From positions 105,791 to 169,790 of the forward strand of contig DATIEP010000049.1 of assembly GCA_035455745.1 (NCBI GenBank): a stretch of DNA of 64,000 bases, read 5' to 3'. The position numbers and the translations under genes are program-made. Shown here piece after piece: positions 8,010 to 16,989 of this stretch (positions are counted from its first letter, which is position 1; each line of letters begins with the position of its first letter). The notes beneath the pieces were generated by a model. That model was not told the DNA's origin. It saw only the letters and a list, made by a program, of their open reading frames with translations, and did not search any database. This DNA comes from JADGGM01 sp027307005. GTDB taxonomy: Bacteria > Gemmatimonadota > Gemmatimonadetes > Gemmatimonadales > Gemmatimonadaceae.

Positions 8010-10706
8010 TTAGCCGCCGCGCAACACGTCCATCGGTTCGAACGCCGCGGCGCGGCGCGCCGGAACGTAGCTCGCCACGAGCGCCACGCCGCAGAGCACC
8101 ACGAGCACCGTCGCGAACGCGATCGGATCGGTGGGGCTCACCTGATAGAGCAGCCGCTTGAGGACGCGCGTGGCCGCCAGTGCCGCCACACCGCCGATGA
8201 TCGCGCCGGCCAGCGACAACGTCACCCCCTGCTTCAGCACCAGATGCACGATCTGCGGCGACGAGGCGCCCAACGCGACGCGAATGCTGATCTCGCGCCC
8301 CCGTTGGGCGACGAGATACGAGATCACGCTGTAAACACCCAGCGTTGCCAGCAGCAGCGCGACCGCCCCGAAGATGCCCACGAGGAGCAGCATGAAGCGC
8401 TGGCTGTCCACGGACCGGCCGATGATGTCCTCGACGGTGAGAAACCGCATCGGCACATCGGCGCGCACCTGCGGGAACGCGCGCCGCGCCGCGGCGATGG
8501 TCCCGGCTTCGTTGCTCGCCGCCATGATCACGAACATCTCGTTGCTGTTGCCGGGACGCTGATCGAAGTCCACGTACACCGCGGGCAGGGGGTCGGCCGC
8601 CAGGTCCTGCTCGCGCGTATCGCCGACGATGCCGACGATCGTCATCGGCGTCAGGTCGCCGTCGATGTTGCCGAATTCGATCACTTTGCCGATGGCATCT
8701 CCGTTAGGCCACCGCTTGTGCGCCAGCGCCGCGTTGATCACGGCGACTTCCGGCCCGCCCGCGCGGTCGGTGGCATCGAAGACGCGGCCCGAGCGCACCG
8801 GGATTCCCATCGCCTTGAAGTAGCCGCCGGTGGCCGTGCGATAGGTCGCATAGCCGGCGCGCGTCTTGTCGTTGAACATCCCCTCGAGGGCGCTCGGCGC
8901 GAGCTTGATGCCCGCGTTGTCGAGCACCAGGAATTCGCCGTTGCTGCTGCCGTTCGAGAACGGCGGCGCATCGGAGATGCCGACGCTCGTCACGCCCGGA
9001 ATGGCGAGCGCGCGCTCGGCGAGCTGCCGATAGTACACCGAGCGGCGGCCGATGTAATTCGTATCGCGCGGCTCATCGAAGACGGTGGCGGCCACCACCA
9101 TGCCGTGCGTGCGGAATCCCGGGTCGATGCTCATGAGTCCCACGAAGCTCCGCGCGAGCAGGCCGGCGCCGATGAGCAGCACCACCGTCATCGCGAGCTG
9201 CACGACGACCAGCGAGCCGCGCACGCGATAGCTCGCGCCACCGCCGCCTTGTGTGCGTTGCGATTGTGACAGCGCGGCGCGCAGATCGCCGGCGGTGCCG
9301 CGCCACGCGGCAACGAGTGCTAACGCAACGGCCGTGGCCGCCGAAATCACGACGGCGAACGCGAGCACGCGCCAATCGAGCGACAACTCTCCCACGCGCG
9401 GAATCAGCGCCGGACGCAGCACGAGCAGCATCTTCATTCCGGCGGCCGCGATTACAATGCCACCCAGGCATCCCACCGCGGCGAGCAGCGACGTCTCGAT
9501 GAGCAGCTGCTGGGCAATGCGCCCTCGCCCGGCGCCGATGGCGACGCGCACGGCAATTTCACTCTCGCGCACCGCCATGCGCGCGATGAGGAGGTTGGCA
9601 ACGTTCGCGCATGCGATGAGCAGCAGCACGGCGGACGCGCCAAGGATGAGCAGGAGCAGGACTTTGACGCTGCCGATGATCTGATCGCGCAGCGGAATCG
9701 CCGTGCCGTCCAGCGTCCACGTCGCGTCGCCGACTGCCGCGTGCAGGCGGCGCAGCACCATGGAAACGTCGCGTGTCGCGGCCTCGGTCGTCACGCCATC
9801 TTTCACGCGCGCGATGACGTTCCAGTTGTGCGCCGTATAGCTGGTGCTTTCGCCGAACGGCTCGCGCGGATACCAGGCATCGGTGCCGGCCGGAAATTCC
9901 TTGCCGGCGGGCAGCACTCCGATGATCGTGATCGGGGTTTCTCCACTTTTGATGGTGGTACCGATCACTGTCTGCGATCCGCCGAAGAGCCGCATCCAGA
10001 GGCCATGGCTGATGAGGATCACCATGGGCGAACCCTTCTGTTGGTCTTCCGGCGTAAACGATCGACCGAGCTCGGGGCGTACGTTCAGCACGCGAAAGAA
10101 CTGCCTCGACACCCCGGCCACTGTCACGCGCGTCGCTGTGCCGTTCGTCGAGAACGACATGTCGCCGCTGTTGTACTCCGCCGCCGCGCTCAGCGTGTGG
10201 TTTTCGGCGAGGAGATGGTCGAACGTCGGATCTGCGAAGTGCAGATGGCGCCCGTTGGCGTCGATGCCCCACAACTGGACCAGCTGCTGCGGATCGGAGA
10301 ATGGCAGCGGTTTGAGCACGACGCCGTTGACGACGGAGAAGATGGCCGTCGTGGCGCCGACGCCCAACGCGAGCGTCAGGCTTGCGATGAGAGCGAACGC
10401 CGGCGACCGGCGCATCTGGCGAAGCGCAAAGCGCAGGTCCTGGGCGATGCTGGACAGTCGTTCGCGAGCTTGCGCGCGTTGCATGTGCGGCACCTCCAAG
10501 GCGACGCAGTAGTCGTGCAGATCCTGAACGTCTCCGAATTTCCGTTGGGCTTGAGCGATCGCGTCGTCGTGGGACAATCCCGCACGCTCGAGCGACTGGA
10601 CGCGCATGGCGACATGGAACGCCACTTCGTCCTCCAGGTCGCGCGCGATCTGCCCGCTCGACGCGGGCAATCGGAATGCGCGGCGAACGCCGGAGGGCAC
10701 CTGCAT
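8010..10706 (-). CDS. ADOP-family ABC permease (MacB/FtsX-like), PadR-linked
   Basis: 898 residues. Layout: N-terminal alpha-helical domain ('LEDEVAFHVAMRVQSLERAGLSHDDAIAQAQRKFGD', about 20-55); TM1 near 95-115 ('SPAFALIASLTLALGVGATTAIFSVVNGVVLKPLPF'); MacB-type periplasmic domain; three-TM FtsX unit ('IACANVANLLIARMAVRESEIAVRVAIGAGRGRI'); second periplasmic domain; final FtsX unit ending 'SYVPARRAAAFEPMDVLRGG'. This duplicated-permease form typically lacks a linked ATPase gene, as here. The PadR gene upstream ends 2 bases before the ATG at 10706, so they form one operon. The substrate is unknown; export of peptides, lipids or drugs is usual for MacB relatives. Confidence 0.88.
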   Translation of the reverse strand: MQVPSGVRRAFRLPASSGQIARDLEDEVAFHVAMRVQSLERAGLSHDDAIAQAQRKFGDVQDLHDYCVALEVPHMQRAQARERLSSIAQDLRFALRQMRRSPAFALIASLTLALGVGATTAIFSVVNGVVLKPLPFSDPQQLVQLWGIDANGRHLHFADPTFDHLLAENHTLSAAAEYNSGDMSFSTNGTATRVTVAGVSRQFFRVLNVRPELGRSFTPEDQQKGSPMVILISHGLWMRLFGGSQTVIGTTIKSGETPITIIGVLPAGKEFPAGTDAWYPREPFGESTSYTAHNWNVIARVKDGVTTEAATRDVSMVLRRLHAAVGDATWTLDGTAIPLRDQIIGSVKVLLLLILGASAVLLLIACANVANLLIARMAVRESEIAVRVAIGAGRGRIAQQLLIETSLLAAVGCLGGIVIAAAGMKMLLVLRPALIPRVGELSLDWRVLAFAVVISAATAVALALVAAWRGTAGDLRAALSQSQRTQGGGGASYRVRGSLVVVQLAMTVVLLIGAGLLARSFVGLMSIDPGFRTHGMVVAATVFDEPRDTNYIGRRSVYYRQLAERALAIPGVTSVGISDAPPFSNGSSNGEFLVLDNAGIKLAPSALEGMFNDKTRAGYATYRTATGGYFKAMGIPVRSGRVFDATDRAGGPEVAVINAALAHKRWPNGDAIGKVIEFGNIDGDLTPMTIVGIVGDTREQDLAADPLPAVYVDFDQRPGNSNEMFVIMAASNEAGTIAAARRAFPQVRADVPMRFLTVEDIIGRSVDSQRFMLLLVGIFGAVALLLATLGVYSVISYLVAQRGREISIRVALGASSPQIVHLVLKQGVTLSLAGAIIGGVAALAATRVLKRLLYQVSPTDPIAFATVLVVLCGVALVASYVPARRAAAFEPMDVLRGG

Positions 10707-10708
10707 GG

Positions 10709-11041
10709 TCAGCTCGACTCGATGATTCGGCCCACGGCGAGGGCGTAGCGCTTCCAGGTCTCCGATTCGGAGCGGAGTCGCGCGCGACCGCGCGTGGTGA
10801 GCGAGTAGTACTTCGCTCGGCGCTTGTTGTCGGAGAGTCCCCACTCCGACGTGATGGCGCCGCTTTCCTCGAGCCGGTGCAGCGCCTTGTAGAGCGCGGC
10901 ATCCACGATCACGAGGTCGCCGCCGCCGCGCCGCTCGATCCATTCGGCGATGGCGTAGCCATGCATGGCGCCCCAGGAGAGCGTCTTGAGGACGAGCACG
11001 TCGAGCGTGCCGTGCAGGAGGTCACTAGCGTCGCGAGGCAT
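10709..11041 (-). CDS. PadR-family transcriptional regulator
   Basis: 110 residues. Winged helix-turn-helix of the PadR type: 'LLHGTLDVLVLKTLSWGAMHGYAIAEWIERR' then 'VDAALYKALHRLEESGAITSEWG' and 'RAKYYSLTTRGRARLRSE', followed by a short C-terminal dimerisation helix. It most likely represses itself and the permease immediately downstream. The upstream region has a loose dyad ACTAACG...CGCTAGT near 11051-11077 that could be its operator, which is speculative. The same PadR/permease order recurs at 11851 and 31410. Confidence 0.88.
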   Translation of the reverse strand: MPRDASDLLHGTLDVLVLKTLSWGAMHGYAIAEWIERRGGGDLVIVDAALYKALHRLEESGAITSEWGLSDNKRRAKYYSLTTRGRARLRSESETWKRYALAVGRIIESS

Positions 11042-11135
11042 CGTTCGTCCACTAACGAGGTTGGGGCAACGCTAGTTTCACCGCTCTTGGAGCGCAATGC
11101 CGGACGCGAATCGGAGCCGACGGCGCTTCACGTGG

Positions 11136-11180
11136 CATCAGAGAGTTTTTGCCTACTTTGTAGGTAAAAACTCGTTGATG
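11136..11180. repeat. 45-bp palindrome with CATC/GATG ends, copy 1
   Basis: A near-perfect inverted repeat of 45 bases. Its core is GCCTAC-TTT-GTAGGT, flanked by TTTTT/AAAAA tracts and ending CATC...GATG. Copy 2 is at 58404-58448 with the same length, core and ends. In this copy both outer ATGs open frames: the plus-strand ATG at 11178 is in frame with the aldo/keto reductase remnant starting at 11337. The minus-strand ATG at 11138-11136 opens a 28-codon frame ending at 11052. It lies in the 295-bp gap between divergent PadR and AKR genes and looks like a protein-binding operator or small repeat element. Confidence 0.75.
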
Positions 11181-11336
11181 AGCCCGCATCGGGGCGCGCC
11201 GTCGACCGTCGCGCGCGTTTTTCGCCGAGGCACGCACGTTCCGGCAGCCGAATGCTCGGTGCGGCGCCCGGTGCGCCCGTGCCGTCCGTCCGTCCGATCG
11301 GCGGCGCACCCAACCACCCGCCACCGGTATCGACCA

Positions 11337-11762
11337 ATGCTCGGCACCCGCGCGTTCGGCACAAGCGGCCTCACCGTCTCCGCCATGGGGCTCGGCCTCA
11401 TGGGCATGAGCTACGCCTATGGCACCACCGCCGATCGCGACGAACGCGAATCCATCGCGACCATCCATCGCACGATCGAGCTCGGCGTCACGCTGCTCGA
11501 CACGGCGGAAGCCTACGGGCCATACGAGAACGAGAAGCTGCTGGCGCGCGCGCTCAGGTCGTTAGGCGGCGACGCACGAGACCGCGTGGTGATCGCGACC
11601 AAGTTCGGCTTCACGTTCGCCGACGGCGCGATCAACGGCGTGGATAGTCGACCCGCGCACCTCCGGCAGGTCGTCGACGCGTCGCTCGAGCGCGCGCTCA
11701 CGCCGGGTCAGGTCGCCGGCCCGCGCTACGGCGTCGCGCAGATGGCGCAGATCGATCGGTAA
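11337..11762 (+). pseudogene. Aldo/keto reductase with a large in-frame internal deletion
   Basis: The 141-residue frame starts as a normal AKR: 'RAFGTSGLTVSAMGLGLMGMSYAYG', then 'GVTLLDTAEAYGPYENEKLLARAL' with the catalytic Asp and Tyr, and 'RDRVVIATKFGF' with the catalytic Lys. After 'LRQVVDASLERA' it jumps to 'LTPGQVAGPRYGVAQMAQIDR', which matches the extreme C-terminus of such enzymes. About 170-190 residues, including the catalytic His and the NADPH-binding strands, are missing without a frameshift. It is unlikely to be an active reductase. A start at 11178 within the palindrome would also be in frame. Confidence 0.7.
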
Positions 11763-11795
11763 GCGCTCCGTCCGCTCGGGCGCATGGACGACTTG

Positions 11796-11809
11796 ACGAT
11801 CGATCGTCC
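11796..11809. promoter_or_regulatory. Perfect 14-bp palindrome upstream of padR, candidate operator
   Basis: GACGATCGATCGTC is a perfect palindrome 41 bases before the padR start at 11851. It overlaps a possible -35 element TTGACG (11794-11799). Position and symmetry fit an operator for the PadR encoded next to it; this is inference, since PadR sites in this family often differ. Confidence 0.35.
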
Positions 11810-11850
11810 CGACCGTATCATCAGGTGGTCAACCCATAGAGCATCTATAT

Positions 11851-12186
11851 ATGGCCTCCACCGGCGAGCTGGTTCCCGGAACACTCGAGATGCTCATCCT
11901 CAAGACGCTGAGCCTGGGGTCGCTGCACGGCTACGGCATCGCGCAGCACATCCATCGACTGTCGGATGAGGCGCTCACCGTCGAGGAAGGCTCGCTCTAT
12001 CCCGCGCTGCAACGCATGCTCGCCAAGGGTTGGGTGGCCGCAGAGTGGAAGCAGACGCCCACCAAGCGTCGCGCACGGTACTATCGCCTGACGGCGGCCG
12101 GCCGCAAACAGCTCGGCGTCGAGTCGTCGGCATTCGAGCGGGCGATGCGCGCGATCACGCGCGTCATGCGCGCGACGGAGAGCTGA
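11851..12186 (+). CDS. PadR-family transcriptional regulator
   Basis: 111 residues with the PadR winged helix: 'LVPGTLEMLILKTLSLGSLHGYGIAQHI', 'VEEGSLYPALQRMLAKGWVAAEWKQ' and 'KRRARYYRLTAAGRKQL', ending in a short dimerisation helix. It is expected to repress its own operon. Its TGA stop is followed 3 bases later by the GTG start of the permease at 12190. A 14-bp perfect palindrome at 11796-11809 is a candidate binding site. Confidence 0.88.
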   Translation: MASTGELVPGTLEMLILKTLSLGSLHGYGIAQHIHRLSDEALTVEEGSLYPALQRMLAKGWVAAEWKQTPTKRRARYYRLTAAGRKQLGVESSAFERAMRAITRVMRATES

Positions 12187-12189
12187 TCC

Positions 12190-14886
12190 GTGGTCGCGCT
12201 CGTGGCCCGCATGCGTCAGCTCGCCTACCGCGTGCTGACCCTCGGCCGCCGCACTGCGCTTTCTCGCGACCTCGACGACGAGTTGAGGTTCCATGAGACG
12301 ATGCTGGCGCGCGACCTCGAGCACGCCGGCGCGTCGGCACGCGACGCCCGCCTAACGGCGCGACGGCGCACCGGGAACTCGCTCGCCATCCGCGAGCGAG
12401 GCGCCAACGAATGGGGCTTCCCCGCGCTCGAAGACTTCGTTCGCGATGCGCGCTTCGGCATCCGGACGCTCGGCCGCAGCCCGGCATTCGTTGCCATCGC
12501 CGTGGTGGCGGTCGGCATCGGCATTGGCGTGAACGCGGGATTCTTCACGCTGGTGGACGCGCTGGTGTGGCAACCGATTCCCGTCGCGCGCCCGGAGCGG
12601 CTGGTCAAACTGCTCTCGCGAAGCGCCCGCGGCGTGAACGGGTTCCGGTTCTCGTACTCCGACATCCAGGCGATCGAGTCGCATGCGCGCCGGATTCAGG
12701 ATCTCACAGCCTACGACGCGGAACCCGTCGGCCTCGAGCTCGCACCCGGCGCGCCGGCCCGCGCGGCCAGCGCCGGTATCGTCAGCGGCAACTATCTGGT
12801 CACCCTCGGCGGCCGCGCGCAGTTAGGCAGGCTCCTGACGGACGATGATGCTCGCGCCGGCGCGCCGATGGTGATCGTCTTGTCGGACGGATTCTGGGCC
12901 AGTGCCTTCGGCCGAGACCGCGCGATCGTCGGTCGCGACGTACTGCTGAATGGCGTCCACGTCGCCATCGCCGGAGTGGCGCGGCCCGACTTCATCGGGA
13001 TCAATCCGCTGGTGCCCGACTTCTGGATTCCGATTCCCGCTGCCGCTGCGTTGGGCATCACGCCGGGGCGGCTCGATGATCCGGCCAATCGCTTCATCGG
13101 GCTGCACGCACGGCTGCGCGCAGGCGCTACGATGGCTGAGGCCGGGTCGGAATTGTCAGCGATTCTTGCCGATCCGCATCGGGTCGCGCGCGCGGCGAAC
13201 GACCCGACGCGTATTGTCGGCGCGGATCTCATGCCCAGCGAGTCATTGCTGCCGCCGATCCCGCAAGTCGTGATCGCGATCGCGCCCGCACTGCTGCTCG
13301 GTGCCCTGGTGTTGATCATCGCGTGCTCGAACCTGGCGATACTCCTGCTTGCGCGCTCACTCGCCCGGCGGCGCGAGATGGCGATTCGTCTGGCCATCGG
13401 CGCGTCGCGCGGCCGCGTCGTCCGCCAATTGCTAACGGAAAGCATGATCGTTGCGGCCGCCGGTGCAGCGCTCGGTCTCGTGATGGCGGATATCGCCGTG
13501 CGCCTGCTGGTGCGCGCTTTTTTCGCCGCGGTGCCGCAGACATTCGGCACGGTCGCCCTGGCCATCGCGCCGAGTTGGCGCGTGGTGGCCTACGCGGTCG
13601 CGTTGGCTGTCGCGAGCGTGTTCGTATTCGGGCTGGCGCCGGCGCTGCGCACGACGGCGGTTCAGCTGCAGGCGGAGCTCAAGGGCGAAGATACGCTGTT
13701 CGGCGTTCGCGTACGCCGGTCGCTCTTTCGCGACGCGCTGGTCGCGACGCAGGTGGCCGGTTGCGTCGCGTTACTCGCGGCGGCCGCCACCACCGTGCTC
13801 GCGGTTCGGCGGTATGGCGCCGCGGACACCGGTCTCGCGCCCGCTCGCGTCCTCACGGCGACGTTGGGCCTAACGGCACTGGGCAATGTACCCGCCGCGG
13901 TGGCGGCCTCTCGCGCGCAGTTCGCCCGGCGTGTCGCGGTGACATCGGGTGTGGCAGCGAGCGCGCGCGCCCAGCAGCCGCCGTTTACCGCGTGGCCGAT
14001 TCTGCACGTCGCCGGCGCGGCAGGGGACGTGCGCGGTGTGTTCTATAACATCGTCGCTCCCGGATACTTCAAGGTCGTTGGGCAGCACGTTCTGAGCGGC
14101 AGGGACTTCACTGCCGCGGATACCAGCGGCAGCGCACGGGTAGCGATCGTGAGCGAGAGCGCCGCGCGGTTGTTGTGGCCCGGCGTGTCCCCCGTTGGAC
14201 AGACACTCCGCATCGTGCCCGGTCACGACTCTGCAGATGTGTTCGTCCGCATCATCGGCGTCGCGTCGCCCGCACACAACAGCATGATCTGGGACGACGA
14301 CTCGAATGGCTACGTGTACCTGCCTGCGACGGCCCAGGCCTACGCCGAGACATCGATGCCGCTACTGGTGCGCGGCGATCCGGGCTCGCCCGATCTCTCG
14401 CGCGCGTTGCGCGATGTTGCGACGCAGGTTGCGGCTGACTTGCCGTTCGATGTGGCGCCGCTGCTGGCGGAGCGGCGGCAGCAGATCTTTCCGTTCAGCT
14501 ACGGCGCCGACATCACCGCGGCGGTCGGCGTACTCGGCCTCGCGATGGCGCTCGTCGGACTCGCCGGCATCGTCGGCCTTGCCGTGCGGCAACGGCGCCG
14601 GGACATCGCGGTGCATATTGCCTTGGGCGCCGGTGCGCGCGACGTGCTGCGTCTGGTCCTCGACCGTGAGCTGAGGCTGGTGGCCATCGGGCTCGCCGCC
14701 GGCGTCGTGCTCGCGTTAGGCGAGGCCAGGCTGGTTGCCAATCTGGCCTTGCCGATGCCGTCGCTCGGTGTCGGCGGGTTTGCCGCGCTCGCGGCGCTCC
14801 TCCTCGTCGTGGCGGGAATTGCGGCCTTCATCCCAGCGCGCACTGCCCTCCGCATCGCGCCGATGCAGGTACTACGGCAGGATTGA
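12190..14886 (+). CDS. ADOP-family ABC permease, PadR-linked
   Basis: 898 residues, GTG start. The N-terminal helical domain ('LSRDLDDELRFHETMLARDLEHAGASARDARLTARRRTGN') precedes TM1 ('SPAFVAIAVVAVGIGIGVNAGFFTLVDALVW'). Then follow a MacB-like periplasmic domain, the first FtsX unit ('IIACSNLAILLLARSLARRREMAIRLAIGASRGRVV'), a second periplasmic domain and a final FtsX unit ending 'FIPARTALRIAPMQVLRQD'. No ATPase gene is adjacent, as is usual for this orphan family. It has the same length as the permease at 8010 but is well diverged, so it is not a recent duplicate. Transported compound unknown. Confidence 0.87.
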   Translation: MVALVARMRQLAYRVLTLGRRTALSRDLDDELRFHETMLARDLEHAGASARDARLTARRRTGNSLAIRERGANEWGFPALEDFVRDARFGIRTLGRSPAFVAIAVVAVGIGIGVNAGFFTLVDALVWQPIPVARPERLVKLLSRSARGVNGFRFSYSDIQAIESHARRIQDLTAYDAEPVGLELAPGAPARAASAGIVSGNYLVTLGGRAQLGRLLTDDDARAGAPMVIVLSDGFWASAFGRDRAIVGRDVLLNGVHVAIAGVARPDFIGINPLVPDFWIPIPAAAALGITPGRLDDPANRFIGLHARLRAGATMAEAGSELSAILADPHRVARAANDPTRIVGADLMPSESLLPPIPQVVIAIAPALLLGALVLIIACSNLAILLLARSLARRREMAIRLAIGASRGRVVRQLLTESMIVAAAGAALGLVMADIAVRLLVRAFFAAVPQTFGTVALAIAPSWRVVAYAVALAVASVFVFGLAPALRTTAVQLQAELKGEDTLFGVRVRRSLFRDALVATQVAGCVALLAAAATTVLAVRRYGAADTGLAPARVLTATLGLTALGNVPAAVAASRAQFARRVAVTSGVAASARAQQPPFTAWPILHVAGAAGDVRGVFYNIVAPGYFKVVGQHVLSGRDFTAADTSGSARVAIVSESAARLLWPGVSPVGQTLRIVPGHDSADVFVRIIGVASPAHNSMIWDDDSNGYVYLPATAQAYAETSMPLLVRGDPGSPDLSRALRDVATQVAADLPFDVAPLLAERRQQIFPFSYGADITAAVGVLGLAMALVGLAGIVGLAVRQRRRDIAVHIALGAGARDVLRLVLDRELRLVAIGLAAGVVLALGEARLVANLALPMPSLGVGGFAALAALLLVVAGIAAFIPARTALRIAPMQVLRQD

Positions 14887-14947
14887 CCGCCTGCGCTGGG
14901 AATCGACGGTCACCGCATCGAGATCGATGCCGTGTGCGTCGTTCCCG

Positions 14948-15949
14948 TTAGGCGCCGAGCGTGATGAGACCGAGCCGACCTGTTCCGCTGAGCGCGAGCC
15001 AGAGGCGGCCGCGCGTCGCGTCGAGCGCCATGTTTCGGACGATGGCACCCGTGGTCGGAATCGCGACCACTTCCTCGACGCGATCTGTGTTCGGGTCGAA
15101 CACGATCACCTGATTCGTCCCCGCCTCGTCGTACCAGAGGCGGCCGTCCGGCGCGATGGCGATGCCGTAGGGGCCGGCCTCCTTTCCGCCGGGCGTCGCG
15201 AACTCGCGCACGCTGCCCGTGGCCGGATCCAGAACTCCTAACTTGTGCTGGACGTAGTCAGTGAACCACACATGACCTGTCGCGTCGACGACCAGCCGCC
15301 GCGGACGCGCGGCCGCATCCGGCAGCGTGAACTCGCGCAATGCGCCGCTCGATGGGTCGATGCGCCCGATGACGTTCGTGCCGAACAAGGCCATCCAGAG
15401 ACCGCCATCGTGGCCGGCCACGAGACCGTACGGCAGCGCGTGCGGCGTCGAGAGCGGAAAGATGCGCACGTTGCCCGTTGCCGGATCGAGCTCGCCGTAC
15501 AGATTCGAGCCTTGCGCCGTGAACCATATCTTGCCGTCGTGAAAGAGCGGCGTATGCGGGTCGCGCGCGTCGGCGGGCAACACGTATTCACGAATCTTGC
15601 CCGTCGCAGGATCCAGCCTGCCTAACCGGCCGGCGGCGTTCGCCGTGTACCACACGGTCCCGTCGGGCGCGACGATGATGCCGTGCGGGCCCGAATGCGG
15701 CGTCGGCGTCGGGTAGTCCGTAATCCTGCCCGTCGACGGATCGAGCCGCCCGATGACGCTGTTGGCCATGTCCGTATACCACACGATGCCATCAGCGCCT
15801 ACCGCGGGGTCGTGCGGGAATGCGTTAGGCCGAGGGATGGCGTACTCGGTGATGTGGTGCGCGGGCCGGAGCGGGCGCGCGGCGGCGAGACCAATGGTGA
15901 GCGTCGTGATTGCAACGATCGGCGACGTGGTGCGAAGCGAGCGGCGCAT
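14948..15949 (-). CDS. Virginiamycin B lyase-like (Vgb/NHL) beta-propeller, exported
   Basis: About 333 residues from the ATG at 15949, preceded by GGAGGG at a good distance; a start 12 codons upstream is possible. After an export signal, repeats of the type 'IGRLDPSTGRITDYPTP...GPHGIIVAPDGTVWYTANAAGRLGRLDPATG' run through the protein. This 40-45-residue spacing of '(V/I)WYT' and 'GRLDP' is the streptogramin lyase (Vgb) propeller pattern. Most such bacterial proteins are general binding propellers, so antibiotic lyase activity should not be assumed. The TAA stop lies inside GTTAGGC. Confidence 0.82.
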   Translation of the reverse strand: MRRSLRTTSPIVAITTLTIGLAAARPLRPAHHITEYAIPRPNAFPHDPAVGADGIVWYTDMANSVIGRLDPSTGRITDYPTPTPHSGPHGIIVAPDGTVWYTANAAGRLGRLDPATGKIREYVLPADARDPHTPLFHDGKIWFTAQGSNLYGELDPATGNVRIFPLSTPHALPYGLVAGHDGGLWMALFGTNVIGRIDPSSGALREFTLPDAAARPRRLVVDATGHVWFTDYVQHKLGVLDPATGSVREFATPGGKEAGPYGIAIAPDGRLWYDEAGTNQVIVFDPNTDRVEEVVAIPTTGAIVRNMALDATRGRLWLALSGTGRLGLITLGA

Positions 15950-16197
15950 CGGGAAACCCTCCGCGGGAGAGCGAAGCGAGGGCACAAAGATCGTGCCCGT
16001 GCCGGTGATACGCGCGAACGAAGCAAATGCTTACATCAACTATCTCCGCAACCCGGCCGCATGCGCAAGAAGGCGAGCGCGGCGCAGATGTTTTGTGTCA
16101 CGCTCGTGCACGTCACGTCAAAGTTTACGCTGCACCGCTTGCCTTTCCGTCCTGCACTGATCAGGATGAGGTTCACGCTCATTTGCAGGAGGCACAC

Positions 16198-16686
16198 ATG
16201 GCCAAGGCGAAGCGCACGGTACCCGAGGGACATCACACCATCACGCCGCATCTCACGATGTCGCACGCCGCCGACACGATCGAGTGGTACAAGAAAGCGC
16301 TCGGCGCCACCGAAGTGACGCGTGCGGTGGGACCGGACGGCAAAGTGATGCACGCGGAGATTCGCATCGGCGATTCTCTCATCATGCTCAACGATGACAT
16401 GATGGGCGGCAACACGACGAAAGATCACAACGGTTCGCCGGTGTCGATGTGGCTGTACGTCGACGACTGTGACGCGTTGTTCAATCGCGCGCTCAAGGCG
16501 GGCGGCAAAGTCGCGCCCGGCGGCATGGGAGACATGGCGGATCAGTTCTGGGGCGATCGCTGCGGCGTCATCGTCGATCCCGAGGGCTATTGGTGGACGA
16601 TCGCGACCCACAAGGAAGATCTGACCCCGGAGGAGATGAAGACGCGCACGGAGCAGTTCGTGCGCCAGATGGCCGGCGCGCATTAG
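16198..16686 (+). CDS. VOC-family (glyoxalase/bleomycin resistance-like) protein, PhnB type
   Basis: 162 residues with a strong ribosome site (GGAGG, 8 bases before the ATG). Two beta-alpha-beta-beta-beta modules are visible: 'HTITPHLTMSHAADTIEWYKKALGATEV' and 'VSMWLYVDDCDALFNRALKAGGKV', then 'DRCGVIVDPEGYWWTIATHKEDLTPEEM', which is the PhnB-like C-terminus with a metal-site Glu/Asp region. Such proteins are cytoplasmic metal-dependent enzymes or binding proteins with varied substrates. It stands alone, with its own terminator at 16751-16782. Confidence 0.87.
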   Translation: MAKAKRTVPEGHHTITPHLTMSHAADTIEWYKKALGATEVTRAVGPDGKVMHAEIRIGDSLIMLNDDMMGGNTTKDHNGSPVSMWLYVDDCDALFNRALKAGGKVAPGGMGDMADQFWGDRCGVIVDPEGYWWTIATHKEDLTPEEMKTRTEQFVRQMAGAH

Positions 16687-16750
16687 CCGACTCCCGTCCC
16701 GACCTCGACATCATTTGTCGCGGCGAGCGGGTTCGTCTCGTCGACCATGC

Positions 16751-16782
16751 GAAGGCCACTGTCCAGTCTGACGGTGGCCTTC
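16751..16782 (+). terminator. Hairpin terminator after the VOC gene
   Basis: GAAGGCCAC (16751-16759) pairs perfectly with GTGGCCTTC (16774-16782) around a 14-base loop, 65 bases after the VOC stop. The gene-free stretch 16687-16989 (303 bases) holds this hairpin and one GCCTAAC word at about 16945; I see no gene in the rest of it. Confidence 0.55.
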
Positions 16783-16989
16783 GTGATCGATGGCAATGCG
16801 TTGGGCCTTCGAGCAGCCGCCTGACACGGGCGGCGTCGACCGCTCGACTCCGAGCGAACACTTCGGCACGACTCGCGCGGCGATTCGCCCGCTCCACGAG
16901 ATGACCGCCTCAGCGGTTGGCCGCTCGCGGCGGCGCCGGCCGTGCCTAACGGTGCGGCGCGACAACCATGCGACCGAGGATGGTGAGCG

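Noticed and set aside
9559..10902. A 447-codon minus frame within the 8010 permease locus
   Set aside because: It overlaps the permease in another frame and gives an Arg-rich, low-complexity product.
14948..15949. Reading the Vgb-like gene as an antibiotic-inactivating lyase
   Set aside because: The repeat pattern fits the fold, but most members are general beta-propellers, and I could not identify the lyase active-site residues with confidence.
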